This document shows, one piece after another, positions 1-8,832 of a stretch of 64,000 nt of DNA (the first letter of the stretch is position 1; every line of letters begins with the position of its first letter). The stretch comes from Pseudomonas sp. SORT22 (GTDB lineage: Bacteria > Pseudomonadota > Gammaproteobacteria > Pseudomonadales > Pseudomonadaceae). Position numbers and translations under genes: made by a program. Under the pieces are notes generated by a model. That model was not told the DNA's origin, searched no databases, and saw only the letters and a list, made by a program, of their open reading frames with translations. The stretch is taken from contig NZ_CP071007.1 in assembly GCF_018417635.1 (NCBI RefSeq), positions 1,550,501-1,614,500 of the forward strand, in the 5' to 3' direction.

Positions 1-883
1 TTTCGTGCTCGTCGACGTTGCCTTGCTGTTGCAGCCAGTCGAACACCGCCGGGCGATTCCAGCTGGCCACGTCAACCACAGCCTGGGCGCCTTTTGGCAG
101 GACGCGCGGGATGTTGTCGAGCAGGCCGCCACCGGTGATGTGGGCCATGGCCTTGACCGCGCCGGTGTCCTTGATCAGCTTGAGCAGCGGCTTTACGTAG
201 ATGCGCGTCGGGGCCATCAGCAGTTCGGTCAGCGGCTTGCCGTCGAGCTGGACGGTTTCGATGTCGGCACCGGAAACTTCGATGATCTTGCGGATCAGCG
301 AGTAGCCGTTGGAGTGCGGGCCGGACGATGGCAGGGCGATCAGCGCGTCGCCAGTGGCAACCTTGGAGCCGTCGATGATTTCGGCTTTTTCTACCACGCC
401 AACGCAGAAGCCGGCCAGGTCGTAGTCTTCGCCTTCGTACATGCCTGGCATTTCAGCGGTTTCACCGCCGACCAGGGAGCAACCAGCCAGTTCGCAGCCA
501 GCGCCGATACCGGTGACCACGGTAGCGGCAACGTCGACATTGAGTTTGCCGGTGGCGTAGTAGTCGAGGAAGAACAGCGGCTCGGCACCGCAGACCACCA
601 GGTCGTTGACGCACATGGCGACCAGGTCCTGGCCGATGCTGTCGTGCTTGTTCAGGTTCAGTGCCAGGCGCAGCTTGGTGCCGACGCCGTCGGTGCCGGA
701 GACCAGAACCGGCTGCTTGTAGCCGGCCGGGATCTCGCAGAGGGCGCCAAAACCGCCCAGGCCGCCCATGACTTCCGGGCGCGCCGTGCGCTTGGCAACG
801 CCTTTGATGCGTTCGACCAATGCTTCACCGGCGTCGATGTCTACACCGGCGTCCTTGTAGCTCAGGGAGGGTTGCTTGCTCAT
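1..883 (-). CDS. purM: phosphoribosylformylglycinamidine cyclo-ligase (AIR synthetase), 3' end outside window
   Basis: Fifth step of purine synthesis: ATP-dependent closure of FGAM to aminoimidazole ribonucleotide, in the cytoplasm. The protein reads from [19 protein letters not shown] and contains the AIR-synthetase landmarks [18 protein letters not shown] near residues 60–70, the CVNDL segment and GGETAEMPG. About 294 codons are inside the window out of the usual ~350, so the C-terminus is cut off by the left edge, not truncated biologically. The start is the ATG read from 883. It is divergent from the DUF2066 gene, and in pseudomonads purN normally follows on the same strand, which here would lie outside the window. 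Confidence 0.97.
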   Translation of the reverse strand, partial: MSKQPSLSYKDAGVDIDAGEALVERIKGVAKRTARPEVMGGLGGFGALCEIPAGYKQPVLVSGTDGVGTKLRLALNLNKHDSIGQDLVAMCVNDLVVCGAEPLFFLDYYATGKLNVDVAATVVTGIGAGCELAGCSLVGGETAEMPGMYEGEDYDLAGFCVGVVEKAEIIDGSKVATGDALIALPSSGPHSNGYSLIRKIIEVSGADIETVQLDGKPLTELLMAPTRIYVKPLLKLIKDTGAVKAMAHITGGGLLDNIPRVLPKGAQAVVDVASWNRPAVFDWLQQQGNVDEHE

Positions 884-1229
884 GATCCAGGCCTTTAGGG
901 GGGAGGGATTCAGGGGAATCGACCGTGACCTGCCAGGCAAGGCGGAGGGAATCCGGCTGCCTGACCGTCGCCGGTCTGCGAAGGCGCGCGATTTTATCAG
1001 GGTTGCCCGGTAGCGGCCATCCTCAGGCCGACGGGCAGGGCCTTAAATGTTGCGAAAAATACGCTTTAACAGTGCGCGACTGGTTGCCACGGCGCAGGCT
1101 GTATAAGGTATAGCAAAGGCGATGGGCGCAATTTGCCGCCAGCGGTTGAATGTTTTACCGGGTGCTGCGGTCTGAGCTGCGTCCGTTTTTGTCGCCCACG
1201 CTTCTTTATTACCTGGACAGGAATCCTCC
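884..1229. other. divergent intergenic region purM / DUF2066 gene
   Basis: A 346-bp gap between two divergent genes. It must hold both promoters. I see no convincing ORF, RNA gene or long inverted repeat. A TATAAG/TATAGC-like AT patch near 1100–1115 stands out from the GC-rich background and could be a -10 element, but I cannot assign it with confidence. Confidence 0.5.
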
Positions 1230-2279
1230 ATGCGTTTGCGTAATTACCTGGCCGCCGGCTGTCTGGCCCTGTTCGGCCTCTCGGCTCAGGCCGAAACCCT
1301 CTCCGGCCTTTATCAGGTCCGCGAACCGGTCACCGGCCAGGGCGCCGAAGCCCGTACCCAGGCCACCGAAAAAGCCCTCGAAACCCTGGTGTTGCGCCTG
1401 ACCGGCGACGCCAAGGCTGTGCAAAGCCCGGGCCTGGCTGCGCTGCGCAAAGACCCGCAACAAATCATCAGCCAGTTCGGCTTCGAGGCCGGCCCGCCGG
1501 AAACCGTGCTGGTCGACTTCGACCCGGGCAGCACCGAGCGCGCCTTGCGTCAGGCGGGCCTGGCCCTGTGGGGCAATAACCGGCCAGCGATCCTCGGCTG
1601 GTGGTTGAACGACAGCGTCGAAGGTTCGAACCTGGTTGGTGACGGCCAGGGCAGCGCCGAACCGCTGCGTCGCGCCGCCCAGCACCGCGGCCTGCCGCTG
1701 CGCTTGCCGCTGGCCGATCTGCAGGAGCAACTGGTGGCAACCGGCAAGAATCTTGAAGGCACCGACCCGGCGCCGCTGCGCGAGGCTTCCGAGCGCTACG
1801 GCGCCGATGCCTTGCTGGCGGTGCACGCCAGCGAAGCCGATGGCAAATGGCAGGGTAAGTGGCGCCTGTGGCTGGGCGAGCAGCGCGAGCAGGGCACTGC
1901 CGAGGGCGCTGATCAGGCGGCCCTGGCCGATGCCGTGATGCTCGCCGTCAGCAACCGCCTGGCGCCGCGCTTCGTCGCCCGTCCAGGGGCCAGCAGCGAA
2001 ATGCAGGTGCAGGTCCAGGGCATGACCCTGGAACGTTATGCCGAACTGGGCCGGGTGCTCGAGCCTTACGGCGCGCGGCTCAAGGTGGTGCAGGGCGATA
2101 CCCTGACCTATCAGGTCACCGGCAACAGCGATCAGTTGCGCGCGCAACTGGGCCTGGCCAAGTTGCAGGAGCTGCCGGCCGATGCGCCCGCGGCACCTGC
2201 AGCCGTCGATCCGGCCAACCCCGGGGCAACCCAGGCCGCCGCCCCGCAACCTTTCAACGGGCTGCGTTTTCGTTGGTAA
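1230..2279 (+). CDS. DUF2066 domain-containing exported protein
   Basis: A 349-residue protein with an N-terminal signal peptide (positively charged MRLRN, hydrophobic AAGCLALFGL, cleavage after SAQA), so probably periplasmic. The rest is the DUF2066 fold; no catalytic motif is evident. An alanine/proline-rich tail (about residues 310–340) looks disordered. The ATG at 1230 is preceded by an AGGA-type ribosome site (CAGGAATCCTCC). It sits just upstream of the PerM-type permease with a 25-bp gap, suggesting co-transcription. The purM–DUF2066–permease–hda order is a conserved Pseudomonas neighbourhood. Function unknown. Confidence 0.85.
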   Translation: MRLRNYLAAGCLALFGLSAQAETLSGLYQVREPVTGQGAEARTQATEKALETLVLRLTGDAKAVQSPGLAALRKDPQQIISQFGFEAGPPETVLVDFDPGSTERALRQAGLALWGNNRPAILGWWLNDSVEGSNLVGDGQGSAEPLRRAAQHRGLPLRLPLADLQEQLVATGKNLEGTDPAPLREASERYGADALLAVHASEADGKWQGKWRLWLGEQREQGTAEGADQAALADAVMLAVSNRLAPRFVARPGASSEMQVQVQGMTLERYAELGRVLEPYGARLKVVQGDTLTYQVTGNSDQLRAQLGLAKLQELPADAPAAPAAVDPANPGATQAAAPQPFNGLRFRW

Positions 2280-2304
2280 ACCCTGACCTGGCCGGGAGCC
2301 GTTC

Positions 2305-3378
2305 ATGACTGATACACGTCGCTGGGTATGGGTAGGTGGGGCGCTGCTGTGCGCGGCCTTGCTGTATTGGCTGCACCCGATTCTTTCGCCGTTTCTGGTC
2401 GGCATTTTGCTGGCCTACCTGGCCGATCCGCTGGTCGACCGTCTGGAGCGCGCCGGCCTGTCGCGCACCTGGGGTGTGGTGGTGGTGTTTGCCCTGTTCA
2501 CCCTGCTGCTGACCTTGTTGCTGCTGGTATTGGTGCCGATGCTGGCCAAACAGCTGGTGCGCCTGTATGAGCTGGCGCCGCAGATGCTCGACTGGCTGCA
2601 GCACCAGGCCCTGCCCTGGGTGCAGACGCGCCTGGGCCTGGCCGACGGCTTCTGGAAGTTCGACAAGATCAAGGCCGCCATCAGCGAGCACATGGGCCAG
2701 ACCACCGACATCGTCGGGGTCATCCTGTCCCAGGCCACTGCTTCGGGCCTGGCCCTGATTGGCTGGCTGGCCAACCTGGTGCTGATCCCGGTGGTGAGCT
2801 TCTACCTGCTGCGCGACTGGGACCTGATGATGGCCAAGATCCGCAGCCTGCTGCCGCGCCAGCGCGAGGAACGAGTGGTGGCCCTGGCCGGTGAGTGTCA
2901 CGAAGTGCTGGGCGCCTTCGTCCGTGGCCAGCTGCTGGTGATGCTGGCCCTGGGTATCATCTATGCCTCGGGGCTGATGCTGGTGGGCCTGGAGCTGGGC
3001 TTGCTGATCGGCCTGCTGGCGGGTCTGGCGGCGATCGTGCCGTACATGGGCTTCATTATTGGTATCGGCGCGGCGATGATTGCCGGGCTGTTCCAGTTTG
3101 GCGGCGACCCTTATCCTTTGCTTGGCATCGCAGCCGTATTCATGGTCGGCCAGGCGCTCGAAGGCATGGTGCTGACACCGCTGCTGGTGGGCGATCGCAT
3201 TGGCCTGCACCCGGTGGCGGTGATCTTCGCGATCCTGGCCGGTGGCGAGATGTTCGGTTTTACCGGGGTGTTGCTGGCCTTGCCGGTGGCGGCGGTGATC
3301 ATGGTGCTGCTGCGCCATGTGCATGACCTGTATAAAGAGTCGGATATCTACGCGGGTGAAATCGACCCGGATCTCTAG
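2305..3378 (+). CDS. AI-2E family transporter (PerM-type permease)
   Basis: A 357-residue inner-membrane protein of the AI-2 exporter superfamily (PF01594). Two hydrophobic segments lie near the N-terminus, followed by a long amphipathic soluble region (about residues 75–145) and then clustered membrane helices, as in YdgG/PerM proteins. The family signature is visible in the C-terminal half (PYMGFIIGIGAAMIAGL, then ALEGMVLTPLLVGDRIGLHP). The substrate cannot be inferred; most members are not proven AI-2 exporters. Position beside hda is conserved and suggests a shared operon with the upstream DUF2066 gene, ended by a terminator at 3392. Confidence 0.92.
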   Translation: MTDTRRWVWVGGALLCAALLYWLHPILSPFLVGILLAYLADPLVDRLERAGLSRTWGVVVVFALFTLLLTLLLLVLVPMLAKQLVRLYELAPQMLDWLQHQALPWVQTRLGLADGFWKFDKIKAAISEHMGQTTDIVGVILSQATASGLALIGWLANLVLIPVVSFYLLRDWDLMMAKIRSLLPRQREERVVALAGECHEVLGAFVRGQLLVMLALGIIYASGLMLVGLELGLLIGLLAGLAAIVPYMGFIIGIGAAMIAGLFQFGGDPYPLLGIAAVFMVGQALEGMVLTPLLVGDRIGLHPVAVIFAILAGGEMFGFTGVLLALPVAAVIMVLLRHVHDLYKESDIYAGEIDPDL

Positions 3379-3391
3379 CTTGATAGCACCT

Positions 3392-3434
3392 GGCTTGCAT
3401 TGGCCTTTACCCGCTAATGCAAGCCTTTGATTTT
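3392..3434 (+). terminator. intrinsic terminator after the PerM gene
   Basis: Perfect 10-bp stem GGCTTGCATT / AATGCAAGCC (3392–3401 and 3416–3425) with a 14-nt loop, followed by a T-rich run TTTGATTTT. It separates the permease gene from hda, implying hda has its own promoter between 3435 and 3535. Confidence 0.85.
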
Positions 3435-3535
3435 ACTTGTGGTCTGCGCCGATTGTGCGAGGGGCTCCACGGGTATAAACTTTGCAGACTTTTCACAAAA
3501 GGCCCCTTGCGGTTCCCCGGAACTGCCCAGCCAGC

Positions 3536-4240
3536 ATGAAACCGATCCAGTTGCCCCTGGGTGTGCGTCTGCGTGATGACGCCACCTTCATCAACTACTA
3601 TCCGGGTGCCAACGCCGCCGCTTTGGGCTACGTCGAGCGACTCTGCGAAGCCGACGCCGGCTGGACCGAAAGCCTGATCTACCTGTGGGGCAAACAGGGC
3701 GTGGGCCGCACCCACCTGCTGCAGGCCGCCTGCCTGCGCTTCGAGCAACTGGGTGAACCGGCGGTGTACCTGCCCCTGGCGCAATTGCTCGATCGCGGCG
3801 TCGAATTGCTCGACAACCTCGAACAGTACGAACTGGTCTGCCTCGACGACCTGCATGTCATTGCCGGCAAGCCGGAGTGGGAAGAGGCCATGTTCCACCT
3901 CTTCAATCGCCTGCGCGACAGTGGTCGGCGCCTGTTGCTGGCTGCCTCCAGCTCGCCCCGCGAACTGCCGATCAAGCTCGCCGACCTCAAGTCGCGCCTG
4001 ACCCTGGCGCTGATCTTCCAGATGCGTGCGCTGTCGGACGAAGACAAGCTGCGCGCCCTGCAATTGCGTGCTTCGCGCCGCGGCCTGCACCTGACCGACG
4101 AGGTCGGGCACTTCATCCTCACCCGTGGCACCCGTAGCATGAGCGCACTGTTCGACCTGCTTGAGCGCCTCGACCAGGCCTCTTTGCAGGCTCAACGCAA
4201 GCTCACCATCCCGTTCTTGAAAGAAACTTTGGGCTGGTAA
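3536..4240 (+). CDS. hda: DnaA regulatory inactivator Hda
   Basis: A 234-residue AAA+ protein homologous to the DnaA ATPase domain. With the DNA-loaded beta clamp it stimulates hydrolysis of DnaA-ATP and so prevents over-initiation. Visible features: the clamp-binding peptide at the extreme N-terminus (MKPIQLPLGV, consensus QLxLP-like), a degenerate P-loop WGKQGVGRTHLLQA, Walker B LVCLDDLHVI, and the sensor/arginine region SRLTLALIFQMRALSDEDK. The upstream in-frame TTG at 3482 would add 18 residues ahead of the clamp motif; I chose the ATG at 3536 because the family starts there. Two DnaA-box pairs elsewhere in this window (24495, 53992) are possible ligands of its partner DnaA. Confidence 0.96.
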   Translation: MKPIQLPLGVRLRDDATFINYYPGANAAALGYVERLCEADAGWTESLIYLWGKQGVGRTHLLQAACLRFEQLGEPAVYLPLAQLLDRGVELLDNLEQYELVCLDDLHVIAGKPEWEEAMFHLFNRLRDSGRRLLLAASSSPRELPIKLADLKSRLTLALIFQMRALSDEDKLRALQLRASRRGLHLTDEVGHFILTRGTRSMSALFDLLERLDQASLQAQRKLTIPFLKETLGW

Positions 4241-4355
4241 GGCAGGGGCTAGAGCCTCGGCACATAAAAGTCACATTTTTTTCGATTGAATTTGCAAATC
4301 GATGCGATAGAAGGCATAGTCTCGACTTCTTTAAATTCCAGACACGGTCGTGCCC

Positions 4356-4991
4356 ATGCTAAATCGCTTCGCACCCCTCGTGCCCCTCGCACTCGTGACC
4401 CTGCTTTTTGGCTGCGCGACCACCGGTCCCGTATCGCAGCAGCAGGTTCAGCAGCAACCGGTTTCCGCTCAGGTTTCGACCAAGTCCTCCGTCCAGGCGA
4501 CGTTCGAGGAAGAGCTGGCCACCGAAGAAGAGCTGCAAGATTTCTCCAGCAGCAAGCCTTACCAGCTGCCAGCCCTGGCCGACAACATTCTCGAGCGCGG
4601 CATGTCGCTGATCGGTACCCGCTACCGTTTCGGTGGTACCTCCGAGAACACCGGCTTTGATTGCAGCGGCTTCATCGGCTACCTGTTCCGCGAAGAAGCC
4701 GGCCTCAACCTGCCGCGCTCTACCCGCGAAATGATCAACGTCAAGGCCCCGCTGGTTGCTCGCAACAACCTCAAGCCAGGCGACCTGCTGTTCTTCAGCA
4801 CCAATGGTCGCGGCCGCGTCAGCCACGCCGGTATCTACCTCGGCGACGATCAGTTCATCCACTCCAGCAGCCGCCGCAGCGGTGGCGTGCGCATCGACAA
4901 GCTCGGTGATCGCTACTGGAGCAAGACCTTCATCGAAGCCAAGCGTGCACTGGCCATGGCTCCGGCCGCGACCACGCTCTCGCGCAACTGA
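4356..4991 (+). CDS. NlpC/P60 family lipoprotein endopeptidase (copy 1)
   Basis: A 211-residue predicted lipoprotein. The lipobox TLLFGC places the acylated cysteine at residue 20. A low-complexity Q/E-rich linker (about 28–66) precedes a C-terminal NlpC/P60 (C40) domain with the catalytic cysteine in FDCSGF (Cys103), histidine in VSHAGIYLG (His157) and a third polar residue near His169. Members cleave D-Glu–mesoDAP peptide bonds in peptidoglycan stems. The GTG at 4350 is in frame, but the ATG at 4356 gives a better signal peptide. A paralogue follows at 5126; the shared order and folding point to tandem duplication. Confidence 0.93.
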   Translation: MLNRFAPLVPLALVTLLFGCATTGPVSQQQVQQQPVSAQVSTKSSVQATFEEELATEEELQDFSSSKPYQLPALADNILERGMSLIGTRYRFGGTSENTGFDCSGFIGYLFREEAGLNLPRSTREMINVKAPLVARNNLKPGDLLFFSTNGRGRVSHAGIYLGDDQFIHSSSRRSGGVRIDKLGDRYWSKTFIEAKRALAMAPAATTLSRN

Positions 4992-5009
4992 TCCTTCGAC
5001 AGGTTTGAC

Positions 5010-5042
5010 CACGGCGACGTAGCTGAAAAGCTCGTCGCCGTG
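5010..5042. other. strong hairpin with GAAA tetraloop between the NlpC/P60 genes
   Basis: Perfect arms CACGGCGACG (5010–5019) and CGTCGCCGTG (5033–5042), continued after a one-base bulge by AGCT-GAAA-AGCT. There is no T-tract (GCGTGTTTAC follows), so it is not a classical terminator. It may stop exonucleases at the end of the first gene's mRNA or weaken read-through. Confidence 0.6.
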
Positions 5043-5125
5043 CGTGTTTACAGAAAGCGTCTAATCTAAATTCTCAACTCTTTTCGGCTCTTGGCCGAAG
5101 CGGCTTCAGACAGGATGTTCTGACC

Positions 5126-5659
5126 ATGGCGATGATGGCGCGCTTCGCTCTACTTTCCCTCGCAGCACTGCTCGGTGCCTGCTCAAGTCATGCCCCGGCC
5201 CCGCGTAAAGTGGTCGAGCCGGCAGTCATGGCCCCGCAAGTGTATTTCTCCCCGGTTGCCGAAGACGTGCTGTTCCGCGCCCTCGGCCTGGTCGGCACGC
5301 CGTACCGCTGGGGCGGCAACACCCCGGATTCGGGTTTCGACTGCAGCGGCCTGATTGGCTACGTCTATCGTGATGCTGCGGGCATCTCGTTGCCGCGTTC
5401 GACCCGGGAGATGATCGGCATCCGCGCACCGAGCATCGAGCGCAACGACCTGCAGTCCGGCGACCTGGTGTTCTTTGCCACCAATGGTGGCTCGCAGGTC
5501 AGCCATGCCGGTATCTATGTCGGCGAAGGGCGCTTCGTCCATGCCCCGGCCACCGGCGGAACGGTGCGCCTGGACTACCTGTCCAACAGCTATTGGCAAA
5601 AGACCTACCTGAACGCCAAGCGGGTGCTGCAGCCAGCGCACCTGGCGCGCAACCCCTGA
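5126..5659 (+). CDS. NlpC/P60 family lipoprotein endopeptidase (copy 2)
   Basis: A 177-residue lipoprotein with lipobox ALLGAC (Cys19) and a C-terminal NlpC/P60 domain: catalytic Cys73 in FDCSGL, His127 in VSHAGIYVG, His139. It lacks the long acidic linker of copy 1, so the catalytic domain sits closer to the membrane anchor. Both copies keep all catalytic residues, so both should be active cell-wall hydrolases. An alternative ATG at 5135 would drop three residues; either start gives the same lipobox. The gene is 17 bp from the methyltransferase downstream and may be transcribed with it. Confidence 0.93.
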   Translation: MAMMARFALLSLAALLGACSSHAPAPRKVVEPAVMAPQVYFSPVAEDVLFRALGLVGTPYRWGGNTPDSGFDCSGLIGYVYRDAAGISLPRSTREMIGIRAPSIERNDLQSGDLVFFATNGGSQVSHAGIYVGEGRFVHAPATGGTVRLDYLSNSYWQKTYLNAKRVLQPAHLARNP

Positions 5660-5676
5660 CCTGTGCGAGGTAGACG

Positions 5677-6324
5677 ATGACCGCCCAGACGCTCTACCTC
5701 GACGACCCCCTCTACCACTACCTGCAAAGCGTGTCGCTGCGCGAGACGCCGTTGCTCGCCCGTTTGCGTGAAGAAACCCAGGCCCTGCCCGAAGCACGCT
5801 GGCAGGTGGCACCGGAGCAAGGCCAGTTGCTGGCGCTGCTGGTGCGCCTGATCGGTGCCGAGCGGGTGATCGAGGTGGGTACTTTCACCGGCTACAGCGC
5901 TTTTTGCATGGCTCAGGCCATGGAGCATGGGCAGTTGCTTTGTTGCGACCTTGAGGGCAGCTACAACGCCGTGGCCTGGCGCTACTGGCAGGAAGCAGGG
6001 ATCGCCGAGCGCATCGAGCTGCGCCTGGCACCGGCGTTGCAGACCCTGGCGACACTGCCATCAGCGCGCTATGACCTGATCTTCATCGATGCCGACAAGG
6101 CCAACTACCCGCACTATCTGGAAGAGGCCCTGCGACTGCTGCGAGTGGGCGGGCTGGTACTGTTCGACAACACCTTGTGGAGCGGGCGGGTGCTTGAGCA
6201 AAAGCCGGACAGCGAAGATACCCGGGCCATCCAGGCATTGAACCTAAAACTCAAGGATGACCTGCGGGTGGACCTGTCGATGTTGCCGATTGGCGATGGC
6301 CTGACCCTCTGCCGCAAACGCTGA
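5677..6324 (+). CDS. SAM-dependent O-methyltransferase (catechol OMT-like)
   Basis: A 215-residue class I methyltransferase of the O-methyltransferase family 3 (PF01596). Motif I is VIEVGTFTGYSAFCMA (about residue 65), with the acidic ribose ligand in LLCCDLEG and the metal/substrate motif in LIFIDADKANYPHY. The conserved LFDNTLWSGRV and the C-terminal LPIGDGLTLCRK match the family. The substrate, usually a catechol-type hydroxyl with Mg2+, cannot be told from sequence. A GAGG Shine-Dalgarno lies just before the ATG. It converges on the sugar dehydrogenase gene with only 11 bp between. Confidence 0.93.
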   Translation: MTAQTLYLDDPLYHYLQSVSLRETPLLARLREETQALPEARWQVAPEQGQLLALLVRLIGAERVIEVGTFTGYSAFCMAQAMEHGQLLCCDLEGSYNAVAWRYWQEAGIAERIELRLAPALQTLATLPSARYDLIFIDADKANYPHYLEEALRLLRVGGLVLFDNTLWSGRVLEQKPDSEDTRAIQALNLKLKDDLRVDLSMLPIGDGLTLCRKR

Positions 6325-6335
6325 GCTCCCCCGGC

Positions 6336-7652
6336 TTACCGGGCCTTGCTCACCCGCCAGATCGTGTTCCCGACATCATCGGCTACCAGCAAGCCGCCGC
6401 GCTGATCGTTGATCACCCCGACCGGCCGGCCCATGGCCTTGCCTTCATCATTGAGAAACCCGCTGAGCACGTCGATCGGCTTGCCCGCAGGTTTGCCGGC
6501 AGTGCTGAAGGGTACGAAGATCACCTTGTAGCCACTGTGCGGCTTGCGGTTCCACGAGCCATGCTGGCCAATGAACGCGCCTTGCTCGAACGGTGCCGGC
6601 AGCACCCCTGCTTCGGCGAAGGTCAGGCCCAGCGACGCCGTGTGCGGCCCCACCGCATAGTCCGGGGCAATGGCGCTGGCCACCAGGTTCGGATCAGACG
6701 GGTTGACCCGCTGATCGATGTGCTGGCCGTAATAGCTGTAGGGCCAGCCATAGAAGCCGCCATCCTTGACCGAGGTAATGTAGTCGGGCACCAGGTCGCT
6801 GCCGATCTCGTCACGCTCGTTGACTGCGGTCCACAGCTGTCCGGTGTGCGGCTCCCAGGCCAGGCCGTTGGGGTTGCGCAGGCCCGAGGCGAAGATCCGC
6901 GTCTGGCCGCTGGCCGGGTCGACTTCCCAGATCGCCGCGCGGCCTTTTTCCTGGTCCATGCCGTTCTCGCCGACATTGCTATTGGAGCCGACGGTGACGT
7001 AGAGCTTCTTGCCGTCACGGCTGGCGATCACGTTCTTGGTCCAGTGATGGTTCAGCGTGCCGCCCGGTAGTTCGGCCACGGCTGTACCCGGGCCCTTGAT
7101 CGAAGTCGCGCCGGGTTCATAGTGAAAGCGCAGCAGGCGATCGGTGTCGGCGACGTAGAAGTCATTGCCGACCAGGGCCATGCCGAACGGTGAATTGAGG
7201 TTCTCGATAAAGGTCGTGCGGGTTTCCGCCACGCCGTCGTGGTCGCTGTCGCGTAGCAGGCTGATGCGGTTGGCGCTGGGCACGCCGGCGCCGGCGCGGT
7301 CCATGACCTTGCCCATCACCCAGCCGCGAATGCCCTTGCCGTCATCGGGCTTGGGCGGAGCATTGGTTTCAGCCACCAGGATGTCGCCGTTGGGCAGGGC
7401 ATAGAGCCAGCGCGGGTGGTCCAGGCCTGCGGCGAAGGCCGCCACCTGGGTGCCGGGCGCGGCCTTGGGCGTCATGCCCTGGGGCCAGCCAATGGCGGGG
7501 GCGATGTTGACGGTGGGGATCAGGGTCTTGTTCGGTTCGGGCAATTGCGGCGACGGGCCGACCCCGTCGCTGACCTCAAGGCGGGCGTTCTCGCCGCAGC
7601 CGCTTAACCCCGCAGTCACTGCCAGCAGCAGTGCAATCGGCTTGATACCCAT
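6336..7652 (-). CDS. PQQ-type sugar/sorbosone dehydrogenase family lipoprotein
   Basis: A 438-residue protein with an N-terminal lipobox (LSGC, Cys19), so probably anchored in the envelope. The rest is a six-bladed beta-propeller of the glucose/sorbosone dehydrogenase family. Recognisable blade sequences include [70 protein letters not shown] and [16 protein letters not shown]. It is predicted to oxidise a sugar or related alcohol using PQQ, but the substrate is unknown and no PQQ synthesis genes are in the window. The ATG read from 7652 is preceded by a purine-rich site. Confidence 0.9.
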   Translation of the reverse strand: MGIKPIALLLAVTAGLSGCGENARLEVSDGVGPSPQLPEPNKTLIPTVNIAPAIGWPQGMTPKAAPGTQVAAFAAGLDHPRWLYALPNGDILVAETNAPPKPDDGKGIRGWVMGKVMDRAGAGVPSANRISLLRDSDHDGVAETRTTFIENLNSPFGMALVGNDFYVADTDRLLRFHYEPGATSIKGPGTAVAELPGGTLNHHWTKNVIASRDGKKLYVTVGSNSNVGENGMDQEKGRAAIWEVDPASGQTRIFASGLRNPNGLAWEPHTGQLWTAVNERDEIGSDLVPDYITSVKDGGFYGWPYSYYGQHIDQRVNPSDPNLVASAIAPDYAVGPHTASLGLTFAEAGVLPAPFEQGAFIGQHGSWNRKPHSGYKVIFVPFSTAGKPAGKPIDVLSGFLNDEGKAMGRPVGVINDQRGGLLVADDVGNTIWRVSKAR

Positions 7653-7720
7653 GTCGTTTCCCTCGCAATGATGGCCGCTATTGCCAGTAGAGGCACGCCA
7701 GGGGTGGGAGGTTCCCCGGG

Positions 7721-8299
7721 TCAGGCCTGCTTGAGCAACAGGGCGATGCCGGGGTGATACTGGCCGGCTTCGTTGTGCAGCTTGCGGTAGGCGTAGGGAA
7801 AGTACCAGGCGATGGCGCAGGCGTTATGCTTTTGCAGGTCGTCGACCAGGTCCTGCAGCTCTTCGGGGCTGGCGTGCTGGCCGGCTTTCCAGGGGCTGGC
7901 GAACAGCGCAGCGACTTTAAGCTGGCTGGGCGCGGCAATTTGCCGAGCAGCCTGGACGGTTTCGCCCAGGGCGTTATTCAGGTCGAGCTTGGCGATGCGT
8001 GGCCAGCGCTGGCTGGCCTGCAGGTAGGCGGCCTCTTCGCGGTTGGCGATGTACAGGTCGCAGCGGCCTTCGCGATCGCCGTCATCGCGCTGCTTCTTGC
8101 TCTGGTGCTGCTGCAGGGTCACCAGCTCGGCCTGCCAGGCGGCGGCCGAGAGCAGCCCGAGGTTGGCCTGGGCGCCGTGCCAATAGGGCGCCTCACCGTC
8201 ACCGAGGGTCTGGTTGAAGCGGTCGATGCAATCGACCCAGCGTTCCAGGGCCGGGCGCAGGAACTCCAGGCGCGCATTATTGATGATCAGGCCTTGCAT
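7721..8299 (-). CDS. conserved hypothetical protein (192 aa)
   Basis: I do not recognise this family. The protein is 192 residues, without signal peptide or membrane segment, rich in Trp, Leu and Gln, with a basic/acidic patch around [12 protein letters not shown] (about residues 88–99). The C-terminal half has a [14 protein letters not shown] segment. Codon use is like its neighbours, so it looks like a resident gene. The start is the ATG read from 8299, preceded by GGGAGAG. It lies between the sugar dehydrogenase and the cobalamin riboswitch and transcribes away from the latter. Confidence 0.75.
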   Translation of the reverse strand: MQGLIINNARLEFLRPALERWVDCIDRFNQTLGDGEAPYWHGAQANLGLLSAAAWQAELVTLQQHQSKKQRDDGDREGRCDLYIANREEAAYLQASQRWPRIAKLDLNNALGETVQAARQIAAPSQLKVAALFASPWKAGQHASPEELQDLVDDLQKHNACAIAWYFPYAYRKLHNEAGQYHPGIALLLKQA

Positions 8300-8460
8300 G
8301 CTGCTCTCCCTTATAGTTGTGATCGAGTACAGCCGAGGTATGGCTATTTGATATCACTGAAGTCAGTGTTGCACAAGATGACAAAGGCGCCATTGATCCA
8401 GGCCAGTGCAGCGCCTTTCATTGACGCTCCGGGTGCAACCCTCTAACCTTCGCGACTTGT

Positions 8461-8658
8461 TTCAGGTGCTCTGCAGGCGATGGCCTGGCAGGGTGAAACA
8501 GGGAAGCCGGTGGGCGCGTAAAACGCGCGAATCCGGCGCTGCCCCCGCAACGGTAGGTGAGTCAAGGCTGTGCAGGGCCACTGGGCATTCATGCCCGGGA
8601 AGGCGCGCAGCCCCGGGTGTCGATGGCCCCGCTCACAAGCCCGGAGACCGGCCTGTAA
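8461..8658 (+). promoter_or_regulatory. adenosylcobalamin riboswitch
   Basis: Upstream of cobO, the conserved cobalamin-riboswitch blocks occur in the right order: GGGAAGCCGGTG (8501), CTGCCCCCGCAACGGT (8539), GCCACTGGGCATT (8577), GGGAAGG (8597), and the B12 box AAGCCCGGAGACCGGCC (8637–8653). The leader continues ~170 nt to the cobO start and contains a further hairpin AGCAGCC-GTC-GGCTGCT near 8774–8790 but no T-tract. Control is therefore more likely at translation than by termination. Binding of coenzyme B12 should switch off the downstream ten-gene operon. Confidence 0.95.
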
Positions 8659-8832
8659 CAGCCAACGGCATCACGGAGGGTGATGCGCGGTTCCTCCGGC
8701 CTGTGCCGCAGCCCTGCGCGTTTTCCGTCTGCCATATCCATTCATCTGTCACACCCGTTCCTTCGATACGCTGAGCAGCCGTCGGCTGCTGCGTTCGGTG
8801 AGATCGGCCGACAGTGGTTTGCGGAGAACCTC

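Noticed and set aside
1209..2405. 398-codon minus-strand frame
   Set aside because: Shadow of the DUF2066 gene; Gln/Gly/Ala-rich with no recognisable motif.
8406..8774. 122-codon plus-strand frame in the cobO leader
   Set aside because: It overlies the conserved cobalamin riboswitch; the RNA signature explains the sequence.
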